From NCBI GenBank assembly GCA_016870195.1, contig VGCC01000013.1, positions 1 through 50,115 of the forward strand: 50,115 nt of DNA, in the 5' to 3' direction. Positions 25,952 to 35,989 of the stretch are shown here, in pieces. The notes beneath the pieces were generated by a model, which saw nothing but the letters and a program-made list of their open reading frames with translations, was not told the DNA's origin and did no database searches. The stretch is from Actinomycetota bacterium. GTDB taxonomy: Bacteria; Actinomycetota; Actinomycetes; S36-B12. The position numbers and the translations under genes were made by a program. The number at the start of each line of letters is the position of its first letter. The first letter of the stretch is position 1.

Positions 25952-27660
25952 CGCACACTCTCCTCGGGAAGCTCGAACCAGCGGAGTGAGTCGAAGTCGT
26001 CCGACACTCCCGCATTGACCAGGGATGGTTCCGGCAGTGATCCGAGGTACCCCTCCGCGAAATCCAGGTAGTCCGCAAGCGCTGACTCCGGTGCTGTGTC
26101 GTGTTCCCTCGGGTAGGTCAATCGTCCATCGTGGGCATAGCGCACGTCACTTAGGCGCAAGGGTGGCTCGACAGCGCCGTCGCGGTGGTGCCAACGCGCG
26201 GTGGTGGTGTCGAAGCGGTAATGCGGGAGCAGTTTCCAGCCGTGGTCGGCCACGAGGTGCACTGCGGACACCAGGTATGTAAACACCGGTTCCGAGATGA
26301 AGTAGTTGAAGTTGACCCGGATCCATCCAGGCTTGATGCCCTCGCATCCGTGACGGATTTGCTCCTCAAAGCGATGGGAATGTTCGATATCGATACCGAG
26401 GAGTCGGTGACCGTAAGGTCCGGCACAGGAGCATCCGCCGCGCGACTGGATCCCAAAGAGGTCATTCAAGATCGCAACGACGAAGTTGTGGTGCAGATAT
26501 GTTCCCCCGGGACGGCGAATCACGAATGACGTGATCGAGAGGCGCTTTGCTTCATGATTCCCGAGCACCTCGATGCGGGGGTTCTTCGCCCAGGAGTCCA
26601 TCGCGCGTCGCACGAAGTCGTCCTCACGCGAATGGATCACGTCACTCCCGACCTCATCCTTCAACTGGAAGACCAGGCCGGCCCGTATCGATTCAATGAT
26701 GGCCGGGGTGCCACCTTCCTCCCGATGCTCGGAGTCGTCGAGGTAGGTGTGTTCCGCCGCGTTCACGTAGGCGACGGTGCCACCGCCCACGATCTCCGGA
26801 ACCGTGTTCTTGAGCAGATCCCGACGTACGACGAGGAGACCGGGGGTTCCTGGACCCCCGATGAACTTGTGTGGAGAGAGGAAGATCGCGTCCTTGTAGG
26901 CGAGGGGGTGCGCATTGCAGGTCGGCCTCATCGCGATGGGCACATACGGTCCCGCAGCGGCGTAGTCCCAGAAGGACAACGTGCTGTGCTCATGAAGCAA
27001 CTGGCTCACCGTTTGGGTATCGCTGAGGATTCCGGTGACGTTGCTGGCGGCGGAGAACGAGGCGATGCGCAAGGGTCGCGAGGAGTAGAGCGCTAGTTGC
27101 TCGGTGAGATGGTCGATGTCGATGTGACCGGTGGCATCCTCTCGGATCGTGACCACGTCGGCGATGGATTCACGCCACGGCAATTCGTTGCTGTGGTGTT
27201 CGAAGGGACCGATGAAAACGACCGGCCGTTGGTCTGCAGGGATCACGTCGGAAAGGTGGTAGCGCCTATCGAGATCGGCAGGGATTCGCAGGTTCAGAAT
27301 CGACACCACCTTGTTGATGGCAGCGGTCGAACCGGACCCGCAGAAGATCACCGCGTAGTCGTCGTCGGCGTTCACCGCTTCCTTGATCACGCGACGTGCA
27401 TCCTCGCGCAGGCGAGAGGTCTGCAGACCGGTGCCGCTCGACTCTGTATGGGTGTTCGCGTAGCGGGGGAGGACCTCGTCGGTGATGAAGTCTTCAATGA
27501 AGCTCAACGCACGGCCACTAGCCGTGTAATCGGCGTACGTGACACGCCGGCGCCCGAAGGGAGTCTCCATCACCTGGTCGTCACCAATCACGGACTCACG
27601 GATCCGCTGCAGGATTGGCGGATCCGGCAGCCCACTGGCGGGTTCGGGGATCCAGGTCAC
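25948..27660 (-). CDS. Class V aminotransferase-fold PLP enzyme
   Basis: 570 residues. The cysteine-desulfurase/class V fold is shown by YADYTASGRALSFIEDFI near the N-terminus, NTHTESSGTG, FCGSGSTAAINKV, an Asp box in SFWDYAAAGPYVP and the Schiff-base Lys in LSPHKFIGGPGTPG. The RGGCSCAGPYG segment holds two Cys that could act in sulfur transfer. A C-terminal extension of about 100 residues is unlike typical desulfurases. The GTG start at 27660 lies six bases after TACCCT (minus strand, 27667-27672); longer frames have no support. The reaction is uncertain. Confidence 0.82.
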   Translation of the reverse strand: MTWIPEPASGLPDPPILQRIRESVIGDDQVMETPFGRRRVTYADYTASGRALSFIEDFITDEVLPRYANTHTESSGTGLQTSRLREDARRVIKEAVNADDDYAVIFCGSGSTAAINKVVSILNLRIPADLDRRYHLSDVIPADQRPVVFIGPFEHHSNELPWRESIADVVTIREDATGHIDIDHLTEQLALYSSRPLRIASFSAASNVTGILSDTQTVSQLLHEHSTLSFWDYAAAGPYVPIAMRPTCNAHPLAYKDAIFLSPHKFIGGPGTPGLLVVRRDLLKNTVPEIVGGGTVAYVNAAEHTYLDDSEHREEGGTPAIIESIRAGLVFQLKDEVGSDVIHSREDDFVRRAMDSWAKNPRIEVLGNHEAKRLSITSFVIRRPGGTYLHHNFVVAILNDLFGIQSRGGCSCAGPYGHRLLGIDIEHSHRFEEQIRHGCEGIKPGWIRVNFNYFISEPVFTYLVSAVHLVADHGWKLLPHYRFDTTTARWHHRDGAVEPPLRLSDVRYAHDGRLTYPREHDTAPESALADYLDFAEGYLGSLPEPSLVNAGVSDDFDSLRWFELPEESVR

Positions 27661-27666
27661 CGTGCC

Positions 27667-27672
27667 AGGGTA
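27667..27672 (-). promoter_or_regulatory. -10 box of a leaderless promoter
   Basis: On the minus strand TACCCT ends six bases before the GTG at 27660, which fixes the start of the PLP enzyme gene. Confidence 0.5.
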
Positions 27673-27725
27673 CGGCCGGATGAGGCCTCGTGCCCAGGTC
27701 GGCGCGTCCTTGGCACACTGGTGCG

Positions 27726-28022
27726 ATGACGTCCGCACCCGTGGAGGCACCTGCCCTCCCCGATCAGGCGACGGAATTTGAGGCGGTGACGGATCGTCCC
27801 TGGGTCACGATCGTGTGGAATGACCCGGTCAATCTGATGTCCTACGTGACCTACGTCTTCATGACCTACTTCAAGTACCCCCGGGAGAAAGCGGAGACCC
27901 TCATGCGCGCGGTGCACCACGAAGGCCGTGCCGTGGTGGCCAGCGGCTCGCGCGAGGAGATGGAACGTGACACCAACGCCATGCACTCGTACGGCCTGTG
28001 GGCAACCGTGGGACGGGACTGA
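27726..28022 (+). CDS. clpS: ATP-dependent Clp protease adaptor ClpS
   Basis: 98 residues. The N-degron binding region VTIVWNDPVNLMSYVTYVF (with the Asn-Asp pair), then HHEGRAVVASGSREE and AMHSYGLWATV, identify ClpS. It delivers N-end-rule substrates to ClpAP/ClpCP. The gene is followed two bases after its stop by DUF2017, the usual actinobacterial partner. Confidence 0.93.
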   Translation: MTSAPVEAPALPDQATEFEAVTDRPWVTIVWNDPVNLMSYVTYVFMTYFKYPREKAETLMRAVHHEGRAVVASGSREEMERDTNAMHSYGLWATVGRD

Positions 28023-28024
28023 TT

Positions 28025-28585
28025 GTGACTCAGGGCTTCGAGCGCACCGACGACGGTGGCTTCTCGGTCACCTTCGACGACATGGAGCGTGGCTTGATCA
28101 CCTCCCTGGCCACCCAGCTACTCGACCTCGTCACCCCACCACACAGCGCCACCACTGACGACCCGCTTGCGGCGATCGTCGGAAACATGGCCGAGCCGGT
28201 GGCTGCACCGGATGATGTGGCACTGGCGCGCCTCTTCCCCGATGCCTATCGAGATGACCCGGAGTCGGCCCAGGATTTCCGGCGCTTCACGGAGCACGAC
28301 CTCCGCCTGGAGAAGTGTGCGCGCGCCCGCAGCGTTCAGGATTCCATCGTGACAAACGACGAGGGTGATGCCACGTTCGTCGTCGATGAGGAATCCGCCC
28401 TCATCTGGCTCGGCTTCCTCAATGATGTGCGCCTCATCTTGGGCACCCGATTGGGGATCACCGAGGACTGGCAGGAGGGCCTGGAATCGATGTCCGTCTC
28501 CGACCCAAGGATCGGGCTCTTCCATCTCTATGACTGGCTCACCTACATCCAGGAGACCCTGATCCAGAGTCTGACCGGCGACTGA
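28025..28585 (+). CDS. DUF2017 family protein
   Basis: 186 residues from the GTG at 28025 (VTQGFERTDDGGFSVTFDD). The acidic helical body with FPDAYRDDPESAQDFRRFTE, LIWLGFLNDVRLILGTRLG and LFHLYDWLTYIQETL matches DUF2017, which nearly always follows clpS in actinobacteria. The molecular function is unknown; a role linked to Clp proteolysis is an inference from the neighbourhood. Confidence 0.88.
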   Translation: MTQGFERTDDGGFSVTFDDMERGLITSLATQLLDLVTPPHSATTDDPLAAIVGNMAEPVAAPDDVALARLFPDAYRDDPESAQDFRRFTEHDLRLEKCARARSVQDSIVTNDEGDATFVVDEESALIWLGFLNDVRLILGTRLGITEDWQEGLESMSVSDPRIGLFHLYDWLTYIQETLIQSLTGD

Positions 28586-28586
28586 A

Positions 28587-28630
28587 CAGCAACCGGCGGT
28601 TGGGGCCGAAGCCCCAACCGCCGGTTGCTG
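28587..28630. terminator. Perfect 20-bp hairpin between convergent genes
   Basis: The arms 28587-28606 and 28611-28630 are exact complements around the tetraloop CGAA. The hairpin sits between the stops of DUF2017 (plus) and the rhodopsin (minus), so it could end both transcripts. Neither side has a U-run, so it may act by pausing or as an RNA 3'-end stabiliser. Confidence 0.7.
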
Positions 28631-28642
28631 TACTGCGTCGAA

Positions 28643-29473
28643 CTACTTGCTGGACGGTGCTGCGTCGATCTCCTGGTCGACAAACTCGCGGGAGTCGTTC
28701 GCGCTCTTCTCGCGTGCGATCTTGTAGATCAACAGACCGAAGAGACACTTCGCCAGCACGTCGGCGATCGAGTAACCCACTTGACGCCAGACGAAGGTGT
28801 CTGCGCCGGCGTCCTGCCAGATCATCGGGATCATGTAGGAGATCGGGTACACGCCCCACGTGGCGAGAAGCAGCAGACGAAGACCGTTGAGGTCCTTGCG
28901 CACCTGCTCCGGCTGGGTGTTCATCGACTTGCTCAGTTCCACCCACAAGACATAGAGGATGTAGAGGAACGGAATCGTCGAGAGCGCGCCCCAGATGGCC
29001 TTGGGAGCGGCGTCGACCGCGATCTCACCCGGGTAGCCGAGGATGATCATCAGGGCCGAGGCCGGGATGAGCTTCATCAGCAGGTTCTTGCGAATGGCGC
29101 GCGGAAGCGCGAGCACCGCGATCGTTTCGAAGAGCAGCAGCGGCACGGTGAGCAGCCAGTCAACGTAGCGATAGCCCTCGTTGAAGCCCTCGCCGTTGAC
29201 CAACTGGTACTGGATCGCGTTGAACGCGGTCGCCGCAGCACCCTCGTCGATGGCGACGTAGTTGTGCCGGAACGAATCGAAGATGCGGTAGTAGTGGTAC
29301 GCGGCGATCAAACACACCATCGCCGAGACCACCAGGGCCTGGCGGTAGCGCGGAAGTACGCGTCCCTGCACCACGAGCAGGAAGATGAACGTGGCGAGCA
29401 TCGAGGCCAAAGCGAACGACAGAACGTTGTAGACGGTCTGGTACTGCGAATAATCTAGTTCGAGAACACCCAC
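28643..29473 (-). CDS. Light-driven proton pump rhodopsin (actino/xanthorhodopsin-like)
   Basis: 276 residues from the GTG at 29473, which follows AAGGAGG by five bases; the very long upstream frame is spurious. Seven helices are visible. In helix C, RYVDWLLTVPLLLFE gives the proton acceptor Asp105, donor Glu116 and Leu113 at the spectral-tuning site (green-light type). His60 (AAYHYYR) is the Asp partner. Lys242 in ADVLAKCLFG is the retinal Schiff-base Lys. Gly162 aligns with the position that opens the carotenoid fenestration in xanthorhodopsins. No retinal-synthesis gene lies in the window. Confidence 0.95.
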   Translation of the reverse strand: MGVLELDYSQYQTVYNVLSFALASMLATFIFLLVVQGRVLPRYRQALVVSAMVCLIAAYHYYRIFDSFRHNYVAIDEGAAATAFNAIQYQLVNGEGFNEGYRYVDWLLTVPLLLFETIAVLALPRAIRKNLLMKLIPASALMIILGYPGEIAVDAAPKAIWGALSTIPFLYILYVLWVELSKSMNTQPEQVRKDLNGLRLLLLATWGVYPISYMIPMIWQDAGADTFVWRQVGYSIADVLAKCLFGLLIYKIAREKSANDSREFVDQEIDAAPSSK

Positions 29474-29638
29474 ACGAGCCTCCTTGAGTGGGGGCCGGTG
29501 GGCCCCGCTGCTTGTCTCTCGAGCCGATTGCGGTTCGACCCGAGCGCAAGGTTCCTCGTGGTTCAAAGGTTGTGCAACCGGACTCGCAGATGTGGACCTA
29601 CAATCGGCCGAAATGTCCGATTTGAAGGGGGCAATGCG

Positions 29639-30061
29639 GTGTTGCGCATTACGCGAACCCTTGTGGACTCCCTCGTGGACCACGCTCGTGCGGATCACCC
29701 AGATGAGGCGTGTGGGGTCATCGCCGGCCCGACCGGGAGTGACCGGCCGGTGAGATTCATCCCCTTGGTCAACGCTGCCCGGTCGCCCACGTTCTATGAG
29801 TTCGATTCGGCTGACCTGCTCGCCCTCTACCGAGAGATGGACGATCGGGACGAGGAACCCGTTGTGATCTACCACTCGCATACGGCGACCGAGGCCTACC
29901 CATCGCGGACGGACATCGCCTATGCGTCCGAGCCGAACGCCCATTACGTGCTCGTGTCCACGCGCGAGTGCGGGTCGGGGGACGGCCCATTCGAATTCCG
30001 CTCCTTCCGGATCGCCGACGGTGAGGTGCGCGAGGAGCCTGTCGAGATCCTCGAGGGTTAG
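29639..30061 (+). CDS. mec: JAMM/MPN+ metallopeptidase, Mec-type
   Basis: 140 residues from the GTG at 29639 (AGGGGG upstream; TACAAT -10 at 29599-29604). The JAMM zinc site is complete: Glu in ADHPDEACGVIAG, HSH and the Asp of the HSHTATEAYPSRTD motif. In mycobacteria Mec cleaves cysteine off the CysO carrier. cysO and cysM follow in the same order, supporting this role. The preceding in-frame extension has no start support. Confidence 0.88.
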   Translation: MLRITRTLVDSLVDHARADHPDEACGVIAGPTGSDRPVRFIPLVNAARSPTFYEFDSADLLALYREMDDRDEEPVVIYHSHTATEAYPSRTDIAYASEPNAHYVLVSTRECGSGDGPFEFRSFRIADGEVREEPVEILEG

Positions 30062-30145
30062 CTGCCAACACTTTGCAGGTGTGCAACCCGAGTAGCCGCT
30101 CGGGCACGTCCTCTCTACCCTTGAAGGCCAATAGGAGGAGATGCG

Positions 30146-31367
<1,222 letters not shown>

Positions 31368-31370
31368 CGT

Positions 31371-31784
31371 CTACGCGTACTGCCTGAACCACGCCTGTGC
31401 GTGCTTGGTGTTCACGATGAGCACGACGATCAAGCCCAGGATGATCTGGATCCATCCGCCGTGGCCCAGGTTGAAGAAGCCGAAGATGATGTTGAGAACG
31501 GCGAGGACCGAGATGATCACCTGCGCCGTGTTGCTGCCGACCCACGCGAGCTTGGACAGCCAGAAGTAGATCAACCCGAGGATGATCAGCATGCCGCCGT
31601 TGAACCACAGGAAGAAGCCGGAGACGGTGGCGGACTCCCCGGTGATGTTGTTGATGTAGGTCGGGTTCTCTCCGAATGAGGAGAAGATGAACATGAATCC
31701 CATGATGATGTTGGCGATCGCGCTGATCACCAACAGGATGGCGATGATGGTGACCCCGATGGGCCGGGTGAGGGTGCCTGACAT
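31371..31784 (-). CDS. Four-helix membrane protein of unknown function
   Basis: 137 residues from the ATG at 31784, preceded by AAGGAG. It has four hydrophobic helices (TIIAILLVISAIANIIMGF; SGFFLWFNGGMLIILGLIYF; AQVIISVLAVLNIIFGFFN; IQIILGLIVVLIV) and a short loop with NPTYINNITG. It looks like actinobacterial DUF-type small membrane proteins with HdeD-like character, but no family was certain. The location is the cell membrane. Confidence 0.7.
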   Translation of the reverse strand: MSGTLTRPIGVTIIAILLVISAIANIIMGFMFIFSSFGENPTYINNITGESATVSGFFLWFNGGMLIILGLIYFWLSKLAWVGSNTAQVIISVLAVLNIIFGFFNLGHGGWIQIILGLIVVLIVNTKHAQAWFRQYA

Positions 31785-31883
31785 GCGACTCCTTGCGAGA
31801 AGTGGCCGGCCGGGTGCTGACTCCCTCAGGGTAGGGGCGCACGAGGGTCTATGGGGGGATGCTCGCCGTAGGCTGGCACTCCT

Positions 31884-32675
31884 ATGAACGACGCTCCCAT
31901 CGGCATCTTCGATTCCGGCTTCGGGGGGCTCACGGTGGCGCGGGCGATCATGGATCAGTTGCCCCATGAACCTGTCCTCTACATAGGGGATACCGCGCGC
32001 GGGCCCTATGGACCGCGACCGATCGCGGAGGTCCGCGAGTACTCCCTCGAGATCATGGACACTCTCGTCGGATCGGGGGTCAAGCTCCTGGTCATCGCCT
32101 GCAATTCAGCGAGCGCCGCAACGGTCCGCGATGCGCGCGAGCGGTATGACGTCCCCGTCATCGAAGTCGTTCATCCTGCTGTCCGTCGCGCGGTGACCTC
32201 AACACGCACGAACATCGTGGGTGTCATCGGAACGCAGGCGACGATCACGTCCCAGGCGTACGACGACGCCTTCGCTGCCGCCCCCGCGATCAGCCTCCAT
32301 ACGCAGGCGTGTCCCCGATTCGTGGAACTCGTGGAGGCTGGGGTGACGAGCGGCGATGAGGCGGTGCGTGTCGCCCGCGAGTACCTGGCCCCGCTGCAGC
32401 AGGCCCAGGTGGACACGCTCGTGCTCGGGTGCACGCACTACCCACTCCTTACGGGCGTCCTCTCCTACGTGATGGGAGAGGGAGTGACCCTGGTGTCGAG
32501 CGCGGAGGAAACGGCGCAGGACGTGTTCCGCACGCTCACCGCGAGGGAGCTTCTCCGCGACACTCGTTCGGAACCGCCGGTCCATCAGTTCTTGGTGACC
32601 GGTGACCCGGGCGAATTCGAGCGGCATGGGCGGCGGTTCCTCGGGCCGGAACTCGGCTTGGTCGAGCGCATCTGA
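31884..32675 (+). CDS. murI: Glutamate racemase
   Basis: 263 residues. The two catalytic cysteine motifs are present: [11 protein letters not shown] (Cys near 73) and [11 protein letters not shown] (Cys near 183), with [12 protein letters not shown] and [11 protein letters not shown] at the N-terminus. It supplies D-glutamate for peptidoglycan. A TAGGCT box lies nine bases before the ATG. rph and rdgB follow closely, the usual actinobacterial arrangement. Confidence 0.95.
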   Translation: MNDAPIGIFDSGFGGLTVARAIMDQLPHEPVLYIGDTARGPYGPRPIAEVREYSLEIMDTLVGSGVKLLVIACNSASAATVRDARERYDVPVIEVVHPAVRRAVTSTRTNIVGVIGTQATITSQAYDDAFAAAPAISLHTQACPRFVELVEAGVTSGDEAVRVAREYLAPLQQAQVDTLVLGCTHYPLLTGVLSYVMGEGVTLVSSAEETAQDVFRTLTARELLRDTRSEPPVHQFLVTGDPGEFERHGRRFLGPELGLVERI

Positions 32676-32698
32676 TCGCCCCACTACAGTCCCGATCC

Positions 32699-33418
32699 AT
32701 GACCCGATCTGATGGCCGCGCGGCCTCCGACCTGCGACCCGTCTCCTTCGAGCGCAATTGGCTTGACTTCCCGGAGGGATCGACACTCATTTCTTTCGGT
32801 AAGACCCGCGTTCTATGCACGGCGTCGTTCACGCCCGGGGTTCCTCGTTGGTTGAAGGACTCGGGCACCGGATGGGTGACCGCGGAGTATGCGATGTTGC
32901 CCCGGGCCACCAACGAACGCAACCAGCGGGAATCCGTCAAGGGCAAGTTGGGGGGACGCACGCAAGAGATCTCCCGGCTGATCGGACGCAGTCTCCGTGC
33001 CGTTGTCGACATGTCCGTCCTCGGGGAGAACTCGATCCTGATCGACTGCGATGTGTTGCAAGCTGACGGTGGGACGCGGACCGCCGCGATCACTGGTGCT
33101 TACGTGGCCCTCGCGGATGCGATCACGTGGGCAATCGGCCAGGGGCATATCGCCCGCGATCCCTTAACCGACTCCGTGGCGGCCGTGAGTGTGGGAATCA
33201 TCGATGGCGAGCCAAGGCTGGATTTGCACTACGACGACGACGTGCGTGCCGAAACGGATATGAACGTCGTCATGACCGGCGGAGGAAAGTTCGTCGAGGT
33301 TCAAGGCACCGCTGAAGGAGAGCCCTTCGACCGTGCACTCCTGGATCGACTCCTCGACCTCGCCGCCACAGGGATCGCTGATCTCACCACGATGCAGCGG
33401 GCCACACTCGGTCGATGA
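32699..33418 (+). CDS. rph: Ribonuclease PH
   Basis: 239 residues with the phosphorolytic core: [53 protein letters not shown] and [12 protein letters not shown]. It trims tRNA 3' ends using phosphate. A TACAGT box lies eight bases before the ATG. The gene overlaps rdgB by four bases (ATGA), a coupled pair in many actinobacteria. Confidence 0.95.
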   Translation: MTRSDGRAASDLRPVSFERNWLDFPEGSTLISFGKTRVLCTASFTPGVPRWLKDSGTGWVTAEYAMLPRATNERNQRESVKGKLGGRTQEISRLIGRSLRAVVDMSVLGENSILIDCDVLQADGGTRTAAITGAYVALADAITWAIGQGHIARDPLTDSVAAVSVGIIDGEPRLDLHYDDDVRAETDMNVVMTGGGKFVEVQGTAEGEPFDRALLDRLLDLAATGIADLTTMQRATLGR

Positions 33419-34056
33419 AGGCCGTCCTCGCAACCCGCAATCAGCACAAGGTTGCTGAGCTGCGTCGCATCCTGGCGTCGGCGCATCTTGAACTGGAGCT
33501 CGTGGGAACAGATGAGTTCCCCGATCTCCCTGATGTTCCAGAGACGGGCTCCACATTCGCGGCGAATGCGCTGCTGAAGGCGCACGATGTCGCTCGGCGC
33601 ACAGGATGCATCGCTATTGCCGATGACTCCGGTCTCTGCGTCGACGCACTCAACGGGATGCCCGGAATCCTCTCCGCACGCTGGGCCGGCTCCCATGGGG
33701 ATGACGTTGCAAATCTCACGCTCCTGCTCAATCAGCTCGCCGATGTCCCCCCGCAACGTAGGGGAGCGGCGTTCCACTGCGCTGCTGCTGTCGCCACACC
33801 CGAGGGGGATGAACGGGTGGTCGAAGGCGTGCTCACCGGATCATTGACGGATGCACCACGGGGTGAGAACGGTTTCGGCTACGACCCGATCTTCGTGCCG
33901 ACCGGGTACGTACTGACCACCGCGGAGTTGACTCCTCAGGAGAAGGATGCAATCAGTCATCGCGGTCAGGCGTTCCGAGCACTCGTGCCGGTACTTCGAG
34001 ATCTCTGTGCGGAAGGCGGGACTCGAACCCGCACGCCCGAAGGCACCAGGACCTAA
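33415..34056 (+). CDS. rdgB: dITP/XTP pyrophosphatase (RdgB/Ham1)
   Basis: 213 residues. [22 protein letters not shown]-like [33 protein letters not shown] and [10 protein letters not shown] are family motifs. It hydrolyses non-canonical purine nucleotides. The last about 16 residues ([14 protein letters not shown]) are encoded by the complement of a tRNA-Leu gene and do not belong to the conserved family core. Confidence 0.93.
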   Translation: MKAVLATRNQHKVAELRRILASAHLELELVGTDEFPDLPDVPETGSTFAANALLKAHDVARRTGCIAIADDSGLCVDALNGMPGILSARWAGSHGDDVANLTLLLNQLADVPPQRRGAAFHCAAAVATPEGDERVVEGVLTGSLTDAPRGENGFGYDPIFVPTGYVLTTAELTPQEKDAISHRGQAFRALVPVLRDLCAEGGTRTRTPEGTRT

Positions 34057-34089
34057 ACCTGGCGCGTATGCCAGTTTCGCCACTTCCGC
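34008..34089 (-). tRNA. tRNA-Leu (anticodon UAG)
   Basis: On the minus strand the gene begins GCGGAAG, pairing with CTTCCGC at the 3' end, with discriminator A at 34008. The anticodon arm CCAGG-TTTAGGT-CCTGG gives anticodon TAG, and a long variable arm (TGCCTTCGGGCG) marks a class II tRNA. The T-arm is GCGGGTTCGAGTCCCGC. CCA is not encoded. A TAGACT box lies upstream at 34099-34104 (minus). It overlaps the 3' end of rdgB by 49 bases in antisense. Confidence 0.93.
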
Positions 34090-34155
34090 GTGCCCGGGAG
34101 TCTAGGTGCGCGGTAGGGCGCGCCCCGCGGTGCTTGGGTTCTTATTGCGAGTCTT

Positions 34156-34184
34156 TTGCAACTGCCCATAATTGGATCTAAGAT
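34156..34184 (+). promoter_or_regulatory. Promoter of the metal ABC importer operon
   Basis: TTGCAA (-35, 34156-34161), a 17-base spacer and TAAGAT (-10, 34179-34184), which ends six bases before the ATG at 34191. This is the best complete promoter in the window and predicts a leaderless transcript. Confidence 0.6.
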
Positions 34185-34190
34185 GCGCAT

Positions 34191-35204
34191 ATGTGGTTCA
34201 CATCCCGAAATGTCCTGATTGGTGCAGTAGCAGCCGCGGTGGTCGTGTGCGGCTGTTCTAGCTCGGGTGACGAGGCTGCCTCGTCCTCGGGCAGTGAGCG
34301 CCTGCTCGTCGCCACCACCGTCTCCCCGATCACCTCGATCGTCTCGCGGGTGGGCGGTGACTGCATCGAGGTTCGGGGCATCGTGCCGGAGGGCACCAAC
34401 TCGCATACCTTTGAGCCCGCTCCCTCTGTGGCGGCGTTGTTGAGCGACGCTGACGTCGTCTTCATCAACGGTCTGAAACTCGAGGATCCGACTCTGGAAA
34501 TGGCGCAAGCCAACATGCGTGACGATGCCGAGCTCGTCGAACTCGGCACCCTGGCACTTCCCGAGTCCGAGTACATCTACGACTTCTCCTTCCCGAAGGA
34601 GGAGGGGAAGCCGAATCCGCATCTGTGGACCGACCCCACGTTCGCGATCGAATACGCGCAGATCGTGAGAGACGTCTTGACCGAACGTGACCCGGCGTGC
34701 GCGGAGACGTTCCAGGCCAACCACGAATCCTTCGAAGCCCAGGTGAACCTATTGGCCGAGGCGATTCGCGAGGACCAGAAGACTGTTCCCAACGGCAACC
34801 TCAAACTCGTGACCTATCACGACGCGTACGCCTACTTCGCCGACAACTTCGGCTGGGAGGTCGTCGGTGCGCTGCAGCCCAGCGACTTCGCTGATCCCAC
34901 GCCGGCCGAGGTTGTCACCCTGATCGAGCAGATCAAGGCCGAGGGAGTGCCGACCATCTTCGGGTCTGAGGTGTTCCCCTCCGATGTCCTCGAGGAAATC
35001 GCCAATGAGACCGGGGTGCGCTACGAGGACTCACTGCGCGACGATGACCTACCGGGTGCTCCGGGGGATGCGAATCACTCGTGGTTGGGGCTGATGCAGT
35101 ACAACTTCGCCACGATGATCGAGGGCTTGGGCGGGAGGGCACCGAACGTCCGTGCGGTGGACATCTCCAGCCCAGCCCCGGATGCGGCAGACTATCCACA
35201 GTGA
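34191..35204 (+). CDS. Zn/Mn ABC transporter substrate-binding lipoprotein
   Basis: 337 residues. A lipobox-like VVCGC is followed by the A-1 cluster fold. Metal ligands can be placed at the His of TNSHTFEP, the His of NPHLWTDP and the His of VTYHDAYAYFADNFGW, with an Asp or Glu late in the protein (FGSEVFPSD or YEDSL). A third His rather than Glu is like ZnuA, although there is no His-rich loop. It delivers Zn or Mn to the permease encoded downstream. The stop overlaps the ATPase start (GTGA). Confidence 0.88.
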   Translation: MWFTSRNVLIGAVAAAVVVCGCSSSGDEAASSSGSERLLVATTVSPITSIVSRVGGDCIEVRGIVPEGTNSHTFEPAPSVAALLSDADVVFINGLKLEDPTLEMAQANMRDDAELVELGTLALPESEYIYDFSFPKEEGKPNPHLWTDPTFAIEYAQIVRDVLTERDPACAETFQANHESFEAQVNLLAEAIREDQKTVPNGNLKLVTYHDAYAYFADNFGWEVVGALQPSDFADPTPAEVVTLIEQIKAEGVPTIFGSEVFPSDVLEEIANETGVRYEDSLRDDDLPGAPGDANHSWLGLMQYNFATMIEGLGGRAPNVRAVDISSPAPDAADYPQ

Positions 35205-35989
35205 CGGGTACTGGAGTCGGTCCTGAACTGATCCGACTCACCGATGTCGATGCCGGCTACGACCATGAGGTCGTCCTGCACGACGTCAACGTGCACGTTC
35301 ACGAGGATCAATTCACCGGGATCGTGGGCCCGTCCGGAGCGGGGAAGACCACCCTGCTCCGATTGATGCTCGGCATTGTCAGACCGATGTCCGGCTCCAT
35401 CGAGATGCGTCCAGACCTGCGCATGGCCTATGTGCCCCAGTTGGAGACCGTGAACTGGGACTTCCCGGTCACGGTCCTGGAATGTGTGTTGATGTCCGGC
35501 TCGCGGGTTGGGCGGGTCTCCCTCCCGTGGGCGAGCAAGCCTGAGAAGGCCGAAGCACATGCCGTCCTCGAACGGCTGGGCATCGACACCCTCGCTGACC
35601 GGCAGATTCGAAACCTCTCCGGCGGTCAGCAGCAGCGCATGTTCCTCGCACGTGCGCTGTATCGAAGGCCCGAGCTGCTACTCCTCGACGAGCCGACGAG
35701 CGGCGTGGACGTCACCACGCGACATGACGTTCTCCACCTCCTTGCCGACCTCCATGAAGACGGGGTGGCGATCGTCTTGACTACCCATGACCTCAACGGC
35801 ATGGCCGCGCACCTGCCCCACCTGGTGTGCGTGAACCATCGAGTCATCGCAGACGGCACGCCGGCCGACGTCATGCGGCCGGAGGTTCTCGAGCAGACCT
35901 TCGGGGCCCGCATGGAAGTTCTTGAGCACCTCGGGATGCGCGTGGTCGTTGATGAACGTCCGGAACACGCGATGAAGTGGACCTCCTGA
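35201..35989 (+). CDS. Metal ABC transporter ATP-binding protein
   Basis: 262 residues from the GTG at 35201. ABC motifs are Walker A GPSGAGKTT, Q-loop YVPQLETVNWDFPVTV (typical of Zn/Mn importers), signature NLSGGQQQR, Walker B LLLLDEPTSG and switch TTHDL. It powers the importer with the lipoprotein and permease of this operon. It overlaps the permease start by one base. Confidence 0.92.
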   Translation: MTGTGVGPELIRLTDVDAGYDHEVVLHDVNVHVHEDQFTGIVGPSGAGKTTLLRLMLGIVRPMSGSIEMRPDLRMAYVPQLETVNWDFPVTVLECVLMSGSRVGRVSLPWASKPEKAEAHAVLERLGIDTLADRQIRNLSGGQQQRMFLARALYRRPELLLLDEPTSGVDVTTRHDVLHLLADLHEDGVAIVLTTHDLNGMAAHLPHLVCVNHRVIADGTPADVMRPEVLEQTFGARMEVLEHLGMRVVVDERPEHAMKWTS

